The position numbers and the translations under genes are program-made. The notes beneath the pieces were generated by a model that searched no databases, was not told where the DNA came from, and saw nothing but the letters and a program-made list of their open reading frames with translations. From Trichobilharzia regenti (lineage: Eukaryota > Platyhelminthes > Trematoda > Strigeidida > Schistosomatidae), in the NCBI GenBank assembly GCA_944472135.2, contig OX235267.1, positions 41,385,312-41,449,311 on the forward strand: DNA of 64,000 bases. Direction: 5' to 3'. Shown piece by piece: positions 53,274 to 64,000 of this stretch; the first letter of the stretch is position 1; every line of letters begins with the position of its first letter.

Positions 53274-53501
53274 TGCAATAGAAACCAATATAATGCCACT
53301 AAACAAGTTTCTTTTTCAGAAAGAAACGTTGACGTGGCATCACTAGAACAAGAGGAAGATCGGTTATCTAAACTTGTTATAAATGATAACTAGCTTGTAC
53401 CCGGGTAAGTTCAAGTCTCGCTTGCTTGAAATAAACGTCTCTTCCTCGCCGTCTTTGCCTTCTTTCTTCCTCAGTCGTGACTGTGGTCTGCGTGCGTTAT
53501 A
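53269..53501 (+). repeat. 3' LTR of the second Gypsy element
   Basis: 233 bp; lacks 9 bp of a CT-rich stretch present in the 5' LTR (TTTCTTTCTCTTCCTTTTCAG against TTTCTTTTTCAG region). Confidence 0.92.
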
Positions 53502-53550
53502 CTAGCCTCACGCCCCAACCCTCCCTCTTTATTCGGGCTTGGGACCGGCT
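53502..53550. repeat. Continuation of the host repeat after the Gypsy insertion
   Basis: CTAGCCTCACGCCCCAACCCTCC corresponds to CTAGCCTCAAACCCAACCTTCC at 34452-34475. Confidence 0.7.
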
Positions 53551-56500
53551 AGAAAACTAGCAAGCTAGTAGTCTAGGCGAGGTTACTTATTGGCAACTCA
53601 GTGTATAGATATGGGTAAAATACGTCTACCACGTATTAAAAATTGCACACATTTTCGGAATTGTGCCACTTTTGTCTTCCATACTGTGTTTCTTTGAATT
53701 CCCTTCATGTTTTCCATGTTGTCTCACAAGCATGGTTCATTTCTTTTCTCCGCTATTCGATATACTAGCAGATGATGTGCATTGTCCGTAGTACACGGCA
53801 CATATCTATTTCATACAATTGTTCCACTTGATGAATTTGAATACAGTGAAAAGAACAGTTTGTGCATATTAAAAGGGCACTGTAAGACTCTGGCTGTGCT
53901 GTTGATTAGCCATACTATATTGGCCTTAATAAACTTTGTTAGCTTAATTACCTGGTTGTTGAGTACTCTGCCCGACTTCTAAGCGCTTATAACAAAATCC
54001 AAATCAAAAAGACCAGTTATTTAGCAATGTCTTCATGATGGGCATTAGACTTGAATCCCATAAAAAGCTAAGGTCATTTGGGTGATGAGAGATATTAGAA
54101 CTTAAACAGAGTCTTTGCGCTTTAATAGCACAAGAAAGGAGAGCGAAATGACGTTCTGGACTATGACAATGTAAAACCGTTGAATTAAAATTAACACGCC
54201 TAAAGTATTCGCAGGTGGGCTAAATATTTGCTCATTTAACACTAAGCTGATTCAGTTTGACGTTTCTATTTTAGACCTAGATTTATTTTGATCTTGTGGA
54301 AGGTGCATTGCCATACTGTCGTTTATTACGTGGACTACCCATAGGTTGCGTTCAACCGAAGAAATCAGTTAGACTTATGTGCAGAGCCATTTTAACTTAC
54401 TTCCAAGTGTGACTAAACAGGAGACTGCAAAATTAATATTTCATATTCAGAAATTACACAATCAATTTAGACAGGTACTCCTCATATGTTAGCCCTGTGT
54501 ACACAAATCTACACGTATCTACATTATCAGTTACCGGAAGAAGAGCATGTTGTATTGCTCTGTTTGACCAAAATAGACAACACGCATATCCTAGTACTTC
54601 TTTGCGTTTATTATTGTGTCCTAACGTTGTGATTACTCAATATCCACAACGTAAATCAAAAGGCACTTGAGGAAGTGTACGAACGTGTATTCTCACAGTA
54701 GTCAAAATTCAAAAGTTGAGCACGTACAATGTATCAATTGTTAACACGCAATCTTTAGCGTGATAAACAGATCAAAGTCCATTTACATTGTGGAAGTATA
54801 CTACGATGATGAATAATAAAATGGGTCACTGCAAGCACACAGTCTGATTTTCTGAACACGTACAAAAAAGCTCACATTTCAAGGGCACAAACGCTTTCAG
54901 TAAAGTAATCGCCAGATATCCCATTGATGCGGATCATCGGATGAGAACTCCAAAATCATTTGAAATTATCATCAGAAAACGTAGTCCGATTCTCTTTGAG
55001 TTTGCCGGAGTAATCGCTATCGACCCCCTGCAGCCCTATCAATGTGCTCGGAAAGCAGCAGCGAATCTTTCCTTGGCCTGACAGCTTGATGGTCTTACTG
55101 TCTTTCATTTCACCAAACAATCTTTGTATTAACATCGGTCCTCTTTGATGTAGTTTAACTCTACTGGTCTTCCATTTCACGATTTAAGTCGAACTCACTG
55201 CACTGTTACTCAAATGTTTGGTTACTCATGATCTCGATCATTACATAACTCTTTGCAAGTGCATCCAAGCCCTTATCTTTTGTTTAGACATAAACTTTCT
55301 GGGTGTAAACTATATAAGTGTAATTTGTAAGCACCATTTATTAATTTTGGAGTCTTCTGTTAAATGAAATCATGTAACATTTGCAAATATATTTAAACTG
55401 CTCTGTACATAAAGTTAATAATTTCTTTAGACTGTAGGCAGCTGATGCGAAACCTCTAAGAAGCCATTTAGTAGGCTGCTTCAACAGACTTTTAACTCTC
55501 TTGCAGTTGGCTTCAGCTGGAAATAACTCTAAGGACTGTTATTTGACTATCAATCCTACTAGACCTGAGCTGTAACCACACTATCTGCTGACTCATTAGT
55601 CCGGCCCACCCAACCTAACGGCTAAGCTGCTCCTAACACCACCTCAGCTAGCGGAAAGAGAATGTAGCACTTACGGCTACTGAAAGATGTATTTGTTGAT
55701 GATGATTTGGAGAGAGCTTGTACAAGTGGATAATCACACCACAACGAAACCGCTGAGATGTTTTTTCCTTTGAAAATTACATTAGCCACCATGGGTTTCA
55801 CTTAGCCGGGATAAACAAATTGATCGTTGACGGTGAAACAGCTTAGGATTCATTTGAGTTGACAAACTTCTTTGTAACGCTATAAGCTGATGAAATGAGC
55901 AATGTCACCATCTTATCCTACACAAACAGTTTCGTATTTTGCTTTATTTAAATATATTTATCAGCGAAGCGAGAAAGTCATTTTTATAACTGTTTAACAA
56001 GTTATACGGCTAGACAAAGTTAAGCTAGCTAGCTAGTGTCTGTACGAATGTGTACTTGTTTTTCAGAATTACAGAAGCACAGAATTTCGTTTAAATCAAT
56101 CAATTAAAACAAATTTTAAGGTACCTGTGAGCATTCAAGAGTGGTATGTAGCAGATATTTCTCATCTAACCTTATCGTCTATGATCTCCTGTCCAACTTC
56201 AACACCTTTAAATAATAATCTGTGTATTGTTTTAACAGCATTGTACTTTTCTTCCTTCCCACTTCGCATTACAGTACTTTGTTTTTAAGCCAAAGATAGA
56301 GGTAGGTATAGTACTATTGTAAAGGAACCTGCGTTTCTAAGATAAACACCTGAAGGAGACAAAGTTAGAGAGTGAATTTAACAAGCATGAAATATCCATT
56401 GTCTATGGTCTATTCAAGCGTTAAATTTGATTTTAGCTCTTAGATATTTTTATGCCCACAAAGACAATTTCAAAGTTAGTATATATCTGTGCTTTATTTG

Positions 56501-56699
56501 TCACTTCGTATTTATAAACCTCTTTTTTCTAACTGCTAACTACTAATGTTTATATACACAAATGTTTATTCTTTGTTATGCCTGAATATATAATATATTC
56601 TGTTATAGAGATTTGCTGGTTTTCTCAGTATTTGCTTTATTAATATTGTTAAAACATCATTTGGGAAATAATTCTTGTTGGTTTGTTTTAATTTTGACC
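53551..56699. other. Gene-poor, AT-rich; nothing identified
   Basis: More than 3 kb with no open frame above 75 codons, no repeat end and no RNA gene I can support. The minus frame at 54956-55180 and the plus frame at 53782-53982 match nothing. Confidence 0.55.
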
Positions 56700-56900
56700 A
56701 CAGATTGAAATCAATTAGAGAACTACTAAAAACCATGGAGTAGTGAAGAACACTTTCGTGCTAGTTTGACAGTCTTCAGAAGTACGCGCTTACTGAGATT
56801 GGAAATCAGGGTCTTCCGGTTGCAAGAGAAGCTCGTCGACCATTCACCCACTAGGACCCGATTCAGTGATTAGCCCGTGAATTCCAATTCTTATCAGTAT
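56700..56900 (-). mobile_element. SINE remnant with decayed hammerhead
   Basis: On the minus strand: GGTCCTAGTGGGTGAATGG (A-box region), a damaged B-box, GCGTACTTCTGAAGA ... AAACTAGCACGAAAGTGTTC (hammerhead-like, 56740-56790) and TTCTCTAATTGATTTCAATC. Stem II no longer pairs. Confidence 0.65.
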
Positions 56901-56925
56901 CATGGATCATACACATTGGATCATC

Positions 56926-57358
56926 GGAATTATTAAAAAGACGATTACAATGAAGAAAATTTTCTTTTCGACGAAGTCATCAACTAGACAGCTGTATATT
57001 CGTGTATTTATGATAAATAGGGGGGGGGGGGAAGTTCCAAAATAATTTCCGTTTCAGGGTCAAATTAATAAAATTACAATTACGAATTAAAATTCCATAA
57101 TAAACAGGGGGGACGGATAAAACTCAAACAAGGTAGCATCATATTTACTGAGAAGATTGGCATATTGTGCAATTCGGAGTTAGAAATATAGAAATAACAA
57201 AACTGGACAGGATGTTTGGATAAAAAAATCTATTGGGATCATAACTAATGTGACGAATAATTGTTTATGCAATCAGGGATTAAATATGTAGAAATAATAA
57301 AATGACAAATTAGACAGGAAGTTCGGATATGAAAATATGGTAGTGTAAATAGAGATTA
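56926..57358. repeat. Fold-back, left arm (433 bp)
   Basis: Pairs with 57554-57597 plus 57898-58286. Only a handful of mismatches, including the 12-base G run (57020-57031) that pairs with a 12-base C run. The loop is 57359-57553 (195 bp). Confidence 0.95.
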
Positions 57359-57553
57359 ATGAAAACTTAAAAATAACATGAATAAACTGGAAGTTTGGAT
57401 AAGAAAGGCAATAGGATAGTCACTATTAAAAAATTACCTGTTTATGATGGCCATGGCAGAGAAAAGGGTTGGACATATTTCTTTTGGATATATAGTGTGG
57501 GTTTGAACTTTTGAATGGCTAGTGCCTTGGCTGTGCCCAGATCTGGGAATACT

Positions 57554-58286
57554 TAATCCCTATTTACACGACCGTATTTTCATATCCGAACTTCCTGTGT
57601 GGTGAGGGCAGGCTGCTAGCCAATCGGTAGGGATTAATCTACGTCAGTGTCTAGGTCACTTATGTTAGCCATGAGAAAATATGAACAAGGCTGATTCAAC
57701 AACCAATCACAGTAAACTTTACGTGGGCAAATATGATTCGCAGATAGATGGCTCCACTTCTCGATGTTACCCGAAACAACCAATCAGGAGACTGCGTTTG
57801 TCTACTTGAATAAGCTATAATAATATACAGGAAATATATATTAATACGTGTTGATTTCTGATCTGTTGCCGGCCCTTGTCTTCTGTTGTTACACCTGTCT
57901 AATTTGTCATTTTATTATTTCTACATATTTAATCCCTGATTGCATAAACAATTATTCGTCACATTAGTTATGATCCCAATAGATTTTTTTATCCAAACAT
58001 CCTGTCCAGTTTTGTTATTTCTATATTTCTAACTCCGAATTGCACAATATGCCAATCTTCTCAGTAAATATGATGCTACCTTGTTTGAGTTTTATCCGTC
58101 CCCCCTGTTTATTATGGAATTTTAATTCGTAATTGTAATTTTATTAATTTGACCCTGAAACGGAAATTATTTTGGAACTTCCCCCCCCCCCCTATTTATC
58201 ATAAATACACGAAAATACAGCTGTCTAGTTGATGACTTCGTCGAAAAGAAAATTTTCTTCATTGTAATCGTCTTTTTAATAATTCC
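57554..58286. repeat. Fold-back, right arm, split by a solo LTR
   Basis: 44 bp, then LTR and one duplicated CCTG, then 389 bp; 44 + 389 equals the 433 bp of the left arm exactly. Confidence 0.95.
57598..57893 (+). mobile_element. Solo LTR, relative of the 4648-5721 element
   Basis: 296 bp, TGTGGTGAGGGC to TCTGTTGTTACA, target duplication CCTG (57594-57597 and 57894-57897). It shares CAACCAATCAC, ATTCGCAGA and GGCCCTTGTCTTCTGTTGTTACA with the LTRs at 4648-5721, in the opposite orientation, but is well diverged. Confidence 0.92.
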
Positions 58287-58449
58287 TACCAGTTTGTGAT
58301 TGTAATGCGACCACCTGTCAGTGTTATAAGTGACCATTCGTCCTAACTCTCGACCAGAATGACCCTACTGGCGACAACTTTTCTCCAGAACTAACAACTC
58401 AAGGGAACTTCGTCTTGTAGCCATTCACTATCGAGCATCAGATTAATTT
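58287..58449. other. No gene seen
   Basis: Short stretch between fold-back and SINE. Confidence 0.5.
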
Positions 58450-58600
58450 TCAGGAGTTAGATAGTAGCGACATGCGTTTGAACCCTGGAGAATGCGTACT
58501 ACCGACAGGTCTTAAGCTAGGACGAAACCGATTTCCAGTACTTCCTGGTGGTTTTCAATGGTCCTCTAAAACTGATATCAATCCGTGATCCAACTTGAAA
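58450..58600 (+). mobile_element. SINE remnant with decayed hammerhead
   Basis: GTTTGAACCCTGG (B-box) is followed by GCGTACTACCGACAGG, AAGCTAGGACGAAACCGATTTCCAGTAC (hammerhead-like, 58493-58544) and GTCCTCTAAAACTGATATCAATC. The core reads CCGACAG instead of CUGANGA. Confidence 0.7.
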
Positions 58601-59509
58601 CAAATCAAATCCCTTCAAACTTGTGGAGTACGTAAGAATATGATTGTACACTTTTTGTTAGTTGTAGAAATTAGAGACATTGTACATGATTTTTGTTCAA
58701 AACGATTCTTGTTAAAATACATATAACTTCCATCTACAATTTGGAAATACACTTTACTGTTAGAAACTTCGCCTTTTCTGGCCGTTACTGCTTACTTGCT
58801 CCACTCACACCGTGTTTTATACTTTGGATTTATTGTAGGAGTCTACTATCCTTATCCGAAGATAACTCTACAACCGGCACACAGCATCTCCCAGCAGACG
58901 CAATTTCAACAGTGAATGCTCACGTGGATTATATTGATAATTTGTAGCCGCGGTCTTTAACGTTATAACCAAGTAGCCTTTTCATTAATATAACTCATTA
59001 CTGCATTTTTTTGATAATATATATTTACCCTATCATCTCAATTGACTTGGATTTTTATTTGCATATTTGTAATATGGCAATGAGCTTTTCTAACAGTCCC
59101 CTACAAATTAATTCTTGATAACTTATTGGTTTGGATATTGATATTCTAAGTACCATTTCTAGAAGTTTATTCACCAATACTAGTTATTATGGTGTTGTGT
59201 TCCTCTGATGTAACTCTAGAACATGGGCACCATGGTAGGTAAGTTAATTTCAAATATCACAAAGTGATGTTGTATTAATTTTGGGCAATAAATTCTTCTC
59301 GGAACGTTATCCAGTTATTAATACGACATCACTATGTAATATTTGAAGCACACTTGTCAAACATATCGTGTTTCTTTCATATATTATATTATATTCACCT
59401 CAAAACTCATTAGCCTGTCTAAAAGCGCGTCTTTTGAACTACTGATTAGTACATCCTTATGTGCAGAATTTTTTAAATTTTTATTTGGTCGTAACGTCCT
59501 CTGAGTTAT
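58601..59509. other. No gene seen
   Basis: AT-rich. The plus frame at 58693-58947 (84 codons) is unrecognised and I do not call it. Confidence 0.55.
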
Positions 59510-59995
59510 TATTATTGTTATATCCTTTAATTCCTAGAGGAGAATAGGGCTTCAGCTACGCACCTCCATTGCCTTCTGTTTTCTGCCAACTTTTCACCCC
59601 GCTCCAAGTCTGCCCACATGCTTTCATCTCTTCACATGACCTCCTCAAAGTCACCCTTGCACTGACGACCAACTCGCCGCTTCCCTTTCGGGTTCCACTC
59701 GAGCGATGGCTTGTCTAGTGAAGTCACTTGATGGTTTCCTCAGAGTATGACCACCCAATCCATCTCCATTTCTTCCTGCCTAATTGTTTCACAATCGGTT
59801 CCTGAGTGGTTCGCTCATTACCAGAGATCCATAACTGTTGCTGATCTTTTCTGGCCATCTGATCTTGAGCGGTATTGAGCGAAGACAGATGTTAATGAAG
59901 GTCTGAAGTTTGTTTGAGATGCTCTTTATGACGTGCCAAGTCTCTGATCCGTATAGTAGAACTGACTTCCCAATTGAGTTGAAAATCCTCTGAGT
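59510..59995 (-). pseudogene. RTE-like 3' end with (AAT)n tail
   Basis: The minus strand matches the 3' end at 25872-26330: GGGAAGCGGCGAGTTGG, GTCAGTGCAAGGGTGAC, AGCCCTATTCTCC, ending in TTATTATTATTG (59506-59518 on the plus strand). Only the last part of the polymerase and the tail remain. Confidence 0.8.
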
Positions 59996-60119
59996 TAGGT
60001 GGTATAATTGCGAATCTTTTATTATTTGCTTCTAGATAACATCTCCAAGGCTTGCTACAGTGTGAAGCCAGTTTGATTTTGAAATTCTATGTGAATGTCA
60101 TGGTTGTCTTTACGAGTTT

Positions 60120-60340
60120 GACCACGCATTGATATTAGTTAGAGAACCGTTGAAAACCAGTAGTGGTCAGCTATTTCTCTCCCTAGTTTGCGAATCATCG
60201 GCAGTACGCACCCACTACAGTAGGGTTTGAACCCAGGACCTATCCGTTACAAGGCAAGCTGGCTCGCACACCATTCAGCCACTGGGACCCAATCAAATGG
60301 CCAACCGATGAATTCTACCTTCTAACAATTCGTGATGCAT
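60120..60340 (-). mobile_element. SINE remnant with decayed hammerhead
   Basis: On the minus strand: GGGTCCCAGTGGCTGAATGG (A-box), CTTGTAACGGATAGGTCCTGGGTTCAAACCC (B-box), GTGCGTACTGCCGATGATTCGCAAACTAGG (hammerhead-like) and GGTTCTCTAACTAATATC. GACGAAA has become GAGAGAAA. Confidence 0.75.
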
Positions 60341-60689
60341 TCAGCGCGACTGGCACTAACTAACCAATGTCATCGATGGAAAATCTGTCGTCAAACTTGT
60401 AAAAGCAAATCTAATCCTTGAAGACCAACTCTTGAAAATATAATTGTCTCTTCTGAAGTGCAAGTTCCTTCGATTATTTGAAAAATTTTATGGGGTCTTT
60501 TATAGCCATCTATACAACTAGCTGATTTTCTTTTCCCCTTCATGAATTTCACATAGCTTGACTGGTCAGTACTTTGAGATGAAAAAAGTACTCTTGTGTC
60601 ATATAAGTCAATAACCGATGTTTCACAATTCACTAGATCTCGTTCCTTTAAGAAACAACTTTTCCTGAAACTGCATTTTAATCGGAGGT
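60341..60689. other. No gene seen
   Basis: A minus-strand frame (60391-60633, 80 codons) is unrecognised; it may be decayed Penelope sequence. Confidence 0.45.
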
Positions 60690-61140
60690 GGCTGGCTAGT
60701 GAAGTTTTACATTTGAGATTATCGAGAGCAATAAAATGGACTTATACTGCCGTCGCTACCCTTTGTCTATCATTTTTCAGCCGACCAATTATGATTGCTC
60801 AAGCGATAAACAATCTGTCTAGCTGTGCCACCTCTATGTATATTTACAAATTTAGCTGCTTCTGTGGAGAAAGCTTTATAAGGCGAACACCTGGACAGCT
60901 CAATAAACGAATTAATGAGCATCTTCCTTCATGGTTCAGAAGAGGTCAAATAAAATCTATAAGAAGTTCTATTTTGTCCCATCTGATTGATAACGGTCAA
61001 AATGTGGACAGAAGAACTGTCTTCAAAGTTGTCTATCACATTCCACCGAGCCTTTCAAACAGAATTCGAACTAGCCTTTGACACATAACCGGAGCTATGG
61101 GAATTTGAGAGAACAGTCCTAGTCTTTGCCGACAACAAAA
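60690..61140 (+). pseudogene. Penelope-like GIY-YIG end, best preserved copy
   Basis: The 161-residue frame (60596-61081) contains SRAIKWTYTAVATLCLSFFSRP, SSCATSMYIYKFSCFCGESFIRRTPGQLNKRINEHLPSW, RRGQIKSIRSSILSHLIDNGQNVDRRTVFKVVYHIPPS. This is the connector and GIY-YIG nuclease of a Penelope-like element, with the CxC metal-binding start; the Tyr-Ile-Gly triplet is SFIRRT here, so the nuclease is probably inactive. The reverse transcriptase is not attached. Decayed 3' sequence follows to about 61190. Confidence 0.8.
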
Positions 61141-61919
61141 GAAGTTTGTTCTACCTTTACCTCTCCCTCGGTCTAGATAAAGTCTAATTAAAACCATTCC
61201 ACCCTTTCTTATTTTCCATTTCCTTCGTGCTTTTATGATTATTTGTTTACACTCTGATTATCCACCCACTTCACCTTTAGTATCACGTAACTTCTAAGAT
61301 TTGACCTAATTTATTTATTGAATTACCTACAAGTACACATATTACTACCTTAGTTATCCTTATCGCCACCTGAATAAATCTTATTATCATTATAATCATC
61401 GTTATTACTCACGTTCAAAACATTTAACATATTATTATTTGATCTAAAAACCCACCGTCATTGGTTAAAACATTTACATATAAATATCTATGTAAATTAA
61501 AGTAAAGCCTGAAGATCTGATTGAAAATAATAATACTGTCCGCTTAAATGTATTGTTCTAATAAACTAAGAAGACCATTGGTTGAAATCACCTGCCAGGC
61601 TGGCCCTAGAGTGAAGCTCTAATGACGAGTTGTGCATATGTGAGGAAAAGATGAAATCTTATGGTCAGTCGTGAAGTCAGCTAAAAGCGGACTACAGAGA
61701 ACAGGATGAAATGGAGATTGTGCTGGTGAAGTCCTGTTTTCCAACTGGAAGCTAAAGGGAACAATCCTGTTATAATTATTAATCCAATTCATTCAATTTG
61801 TAATACTTGAATTGCATAAAAGAATTTTTACTATCACTACTTGATCAGATGAGCCTATCAAACATTCTATAATGAACTTGATTTCAGTAATATATATTTT
61901 TGAGATTGCATAGAGGATT
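61141..61919. other. No gene seen
   Basis: AT-rich, short frames only. Confidence 0.55.
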
Positions 61920-62050
61920 TCATCATGAGCTGACATCAGCTAGAAAACCAATGGAAAACCTGAGAGTACTCGACAGCTGTTTCGTCCTGGTTTGGGACTC
62001 TTCAGTAGTATGCACCCACCGGGGTTCGAAATCAGGACCTTATGGTTACA
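61920..62050 (-). mobile_element. SINE fragment carrying a hammerhead
   Basis: On the minus strand: TGTAACCATAAGGTCC, B-box TTTCGAACCCCGG, the hammerhead at 61964-62012, and GGTTTTCTAGCTGATGTCAGC. The A-box half is missing. Confidence 0.8.
61964..62012 (-). ncRNA. Hammerhead ribozyme with conserved core
   Basis: Core CTGAAGA (fits CUGANGA), stem II GTCC/GGAC with loop CAAACCA, GAAA, stem III ACAG/CTGT without a loop, and the triplet GUC. Stem I is short (TACT against AGTA) with a G-A mismatch next to the cut. It could cleave as a dimer; weaker than the W copy 2 ribozyme. Confidence 0.75.
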
Positions 62051-62129
62051 ATTTTTAAAGTTATTACTGTGATGTGTATTACACCATTTCTAAACTTAAT
62101 GTGAATAGAGAAAATTTTTAACTCAGGCG

Positions 62130-62225
62130 AATGATTTTGATTTGGTTTTGTTTCCTAAGTTGGTGGATTTAACTAAGAAGATTTCATTGTCTTCCGAGAC
62201 AGCATCATCAGAGCAAAGATTAATG
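62130..62225. repeat. Inverted pair, left arm
   Basis: Pairs with 62930-63025: GAGACAGCATCATCAGAG against CTCTGATGATGCTGTCTAG. Related to the arms of 27744-28190. Confidence 0.75.
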
Positions 62226-62929
62226 TAAAGTGAACTTGTGTGAATTTTCCATGACAAGAAAGTTCCAAGTCCCAAGTCAATAAAAATGATCAATGTAAAT
62301 TAACAACTAATCAGGACAAAGATTGTCAGGAAATACATACATGCATACATACAAACGACAGCGATTCAAGGGCGACATACTTAGCAAAAGTAATTACGAA
62401 GAAGTTAAGGAAGCACCAATAGCTCGATATTGGAACACGTGATCCAAAGCCAGTGTTGAAGTGTCCTTCTACATCATCTACAGGGTACCAAATAAATTAC
62501 CGGATACACTGAGGTACTGCATACTCCAAACAGCAGAAGCCCTCGCTATTTGCTTGAAACTACCGGTGTTATGAGTGCCGAAGAAGCAAGTCTGGCCACC
62601 ACTACTACTACCCTGGCCGGCCTTTAGTGGAGACTATAAATTCATGAGTTTGTATTATTATCATTTTTCCTTATTTGCCTGTCTGATATTCAGTGTGTAG
62701 CGTTATGTGTTGATGCTATCGAACTATAATCCATTGATATTATTATTATTGATCTGATGTTATTTAAACAACATTAATGTTGTTAATAATAACACTAACT
62801 CATTCACTGTGTCGTATGTATATATAACTGTAGAACCTGATCATGAAGAGCAGGTTATGGTAAAGAATATTCTTTTTTCAGTAACCATTCTTTTGAAAAA
62901 AATACAATTATATCAATAATGAAGAATTC
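62226..62929. other. Interior of the inverted pair; no gene seen
   Basis: Contains a short CATA microsatellite near 62332-62350; no coding sequence seen. Confidence 0.5.
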
Positions 62930-63025
62930 GGATAAGCTCACTCTGATGATGCTGTCTAGAAAGATAATGAAAGTTTCACAATCAAATCAACCATCTCAGA
63001 GAACACAGTTAAATAAAAAAACTTA
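62930..63025. repeat. Inverted pair, right arm
   Basis: Reverse complement of 62130-62225 with moderate divergence. Confidence 0.75.
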
Positions 63026-63453
63026 ACATTATAAATAAGGCTTATGTACACTACTTTTTGCGTCTTATGAATTTAGGCATATAGTACAAAGCTTTTCCAT
63101 TGCCTACTATCCTCATTCGCCCCAATTATTATTCATACAATGTCCAATACTGATGAAGCGGCAAAATAAAGATTGATTGAAATAAGTGAAATATTCGAAC
63201 TTGTAGTTATGTACACAAAACAGTAATAAACTATACTTTGTTAATTAATTCCAACAAGACAAAATATTTAGGACAGTCATCTATCACCGAAGATTATATG
63301 TTTATCGTGACCGACAGCTGTTACCATGACGTGGTCGTCAGGCTTTCAAATATCAGTGATATGAGGTGCGTTGGCTGAGAAGAATACTTTAGTAGGTTCT
63401 GTTGTGCTGAGAACTGGCTACAGGCCAAAGTTGTAGACAGTAATTTACGTCAC

Positions 63454-63740
63454 TGTTACGTTCCGAATCGGGGTCATGAGGAAAACAATAACAAAGCCTA
63501 ACCTTGAGGAAATCACCAGCCAATCACAGCACACTTGACGTGTGCAAATAAGATTCGCAGATATATGGCTTAACTTTTTGAGAAGCAGTCACAAGCAGTA
63601 CAGAATAATCTTCAGCAAGAAAACAACCAATCAGAAGACGTCGCTTCTCCGCTAGCAATAATGTACATAAAAATCCATAAATATCTCTTGATTTTCTCAA
63701 TAAACAATCTGTTGCTTGGCCCTTGTCTTCTGTCGTTACA
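63454..63740 (+). mobile_element. Diverged solo LTR, relative of 57598-57893
   Basis: Shares ATTCGCAGATATATGGCT, AACCAATCAGAAGAC, AATAAACAATCTGTTGC and the end GGCCCTTGTCTTCTGTCGTTACA. The 5' boundary and a target duplication are not clear. Confidence 0.7.
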
Positions 63741-64000
63741 CTATCATGCCAGGAAAGTTGGGTAGATAGCAGTCAGACTAAAAACGGATGCCACTACAGT
63801 GGAGGTCATCAATAATATGTCGGGAGTCTGAGGGAGAAGTTATGCTACTAGGAAATGGGAATGTGTTTCTATAAAACGACCGAGAAATCAGCTATATTGA
63901 CTCTGCGCTTCAGAAAGGGGGATTGGAAAGTCTGAACCGCATACGTTGTGGCCATTCGTTGACAATTCATCTTATGCATTATTAAATTATGCGTTTTACA
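63741..64000. other. No gene seen
   Basis: End of window; no recognisable feature. Confidence 0.5.

Larger units (their letters stand above)
46033..53501 (+). mobile_element. Young Ty3/Gypsy retrotransposon, 4.6 kb, split by another LTR element
   Basis: LTRs at 46033-46273 (241 bp) and 53269-53501 (233 bp) differ by two substitutions and two indels (9 bp and 1 bp). Target duplication CTAG at 46029-46032 and 53502-53505. The primer-binding site TGGGTGTCGG follows at 46275 after one base, and the tract AGAGGGGAGGAGGCGA precedes the 3' LTR. Gag, protease and pol are all in one frame, broken by a single TGA and by the nested insertion of 47388-50268. Confidence 0.95.

Noticed and set aside
56077..56130. 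Another exon-like segment, 54 bases after TTTTTCAG and before GTACCTG
   Set aside because: Donor is weak and no second exon or known protein is seen; expected by chance in AT-rich sequence.

Overview
This window is a eukaryotic, AT-rich, transposon-dense stretch with no convincing host gene. The mix of families points to a schistosome (blood fluke): Ty3/Gypsy elements with the CsRn1-type Gag finger, a BEL/Pao element, Penelope-like elements (PLEs) with GIY-YIG ends, several RTE-like lines, and tRNA-derived SINEs carrying hammerhead ribozymes of the kind known from the Schistosoma Sm-alpha repeats. The genus is an inference from these families; nothing in the window names a species.

Layout. 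1-3406: a fold-back made of two inverted 355-bp LTRs (202-1054), then a 2-kb composite repeat ('W', 1055-3048) that holds a PLE end, a solo Gypsy LTR and a hammerhead, then a third LTR (3049-3406). 4109-4560: about 190-bp tandem repeat. 4648-5721: short internally deleted Gypsy element. 6036-6437: assembly gap. 6438-14371: a very large, almost perfect inverted repeat (arms 3243 bp, spacer 1448 bp) built from a BEL/Pao element and its older neighbours. 14372-15760: rest of an old Gypsy element. 16355-18354: second copy of W. 21200-27270: broken RTE-like elements. 27744-28190: near-perfect fold-back. 28484-29550: two PLE ends in opposite directions. 29897-34600: SINEs and another RTE copy. 34610-37200: non-LTR endonuclease and PLE remnants. 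37201-38260: second, inverted copy of the LTR fold-back. 39362-45830: an RTE-like element split by a complete 5.1-kb CsRn1-type Gypsy element (target duplication AACG). 46033-53501: a second, young Gypsy element (target duplication CTAG), itself split by a 2.9-kb non-autonomous LTR element (47388-50268, target duplication ACTTC). 56926-58286: a fold-back whose right arm received a solo LTR. 59510-64000: RTE, SINE, PLE and LTR remnants.

How it fits together. At least five nested events can be dated relative to each other because removing the insert and one copy of the target duplication restores a reading frame or a palindrome exactly. The most notable non-coding content is a set of about ten hammerhead ribozyme motifs, three of them with an intact conserved core, and several long inverted repeats that would make double-stranded RNA if transcribed. 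The autonomous-looking protein set is limited to the Gypsy element at 46033-53501; all others are frameshifted, truncated or deleted. The long stretches 18355-21200, 53551-56699 and 58601-59509 hold nothing I can identify.
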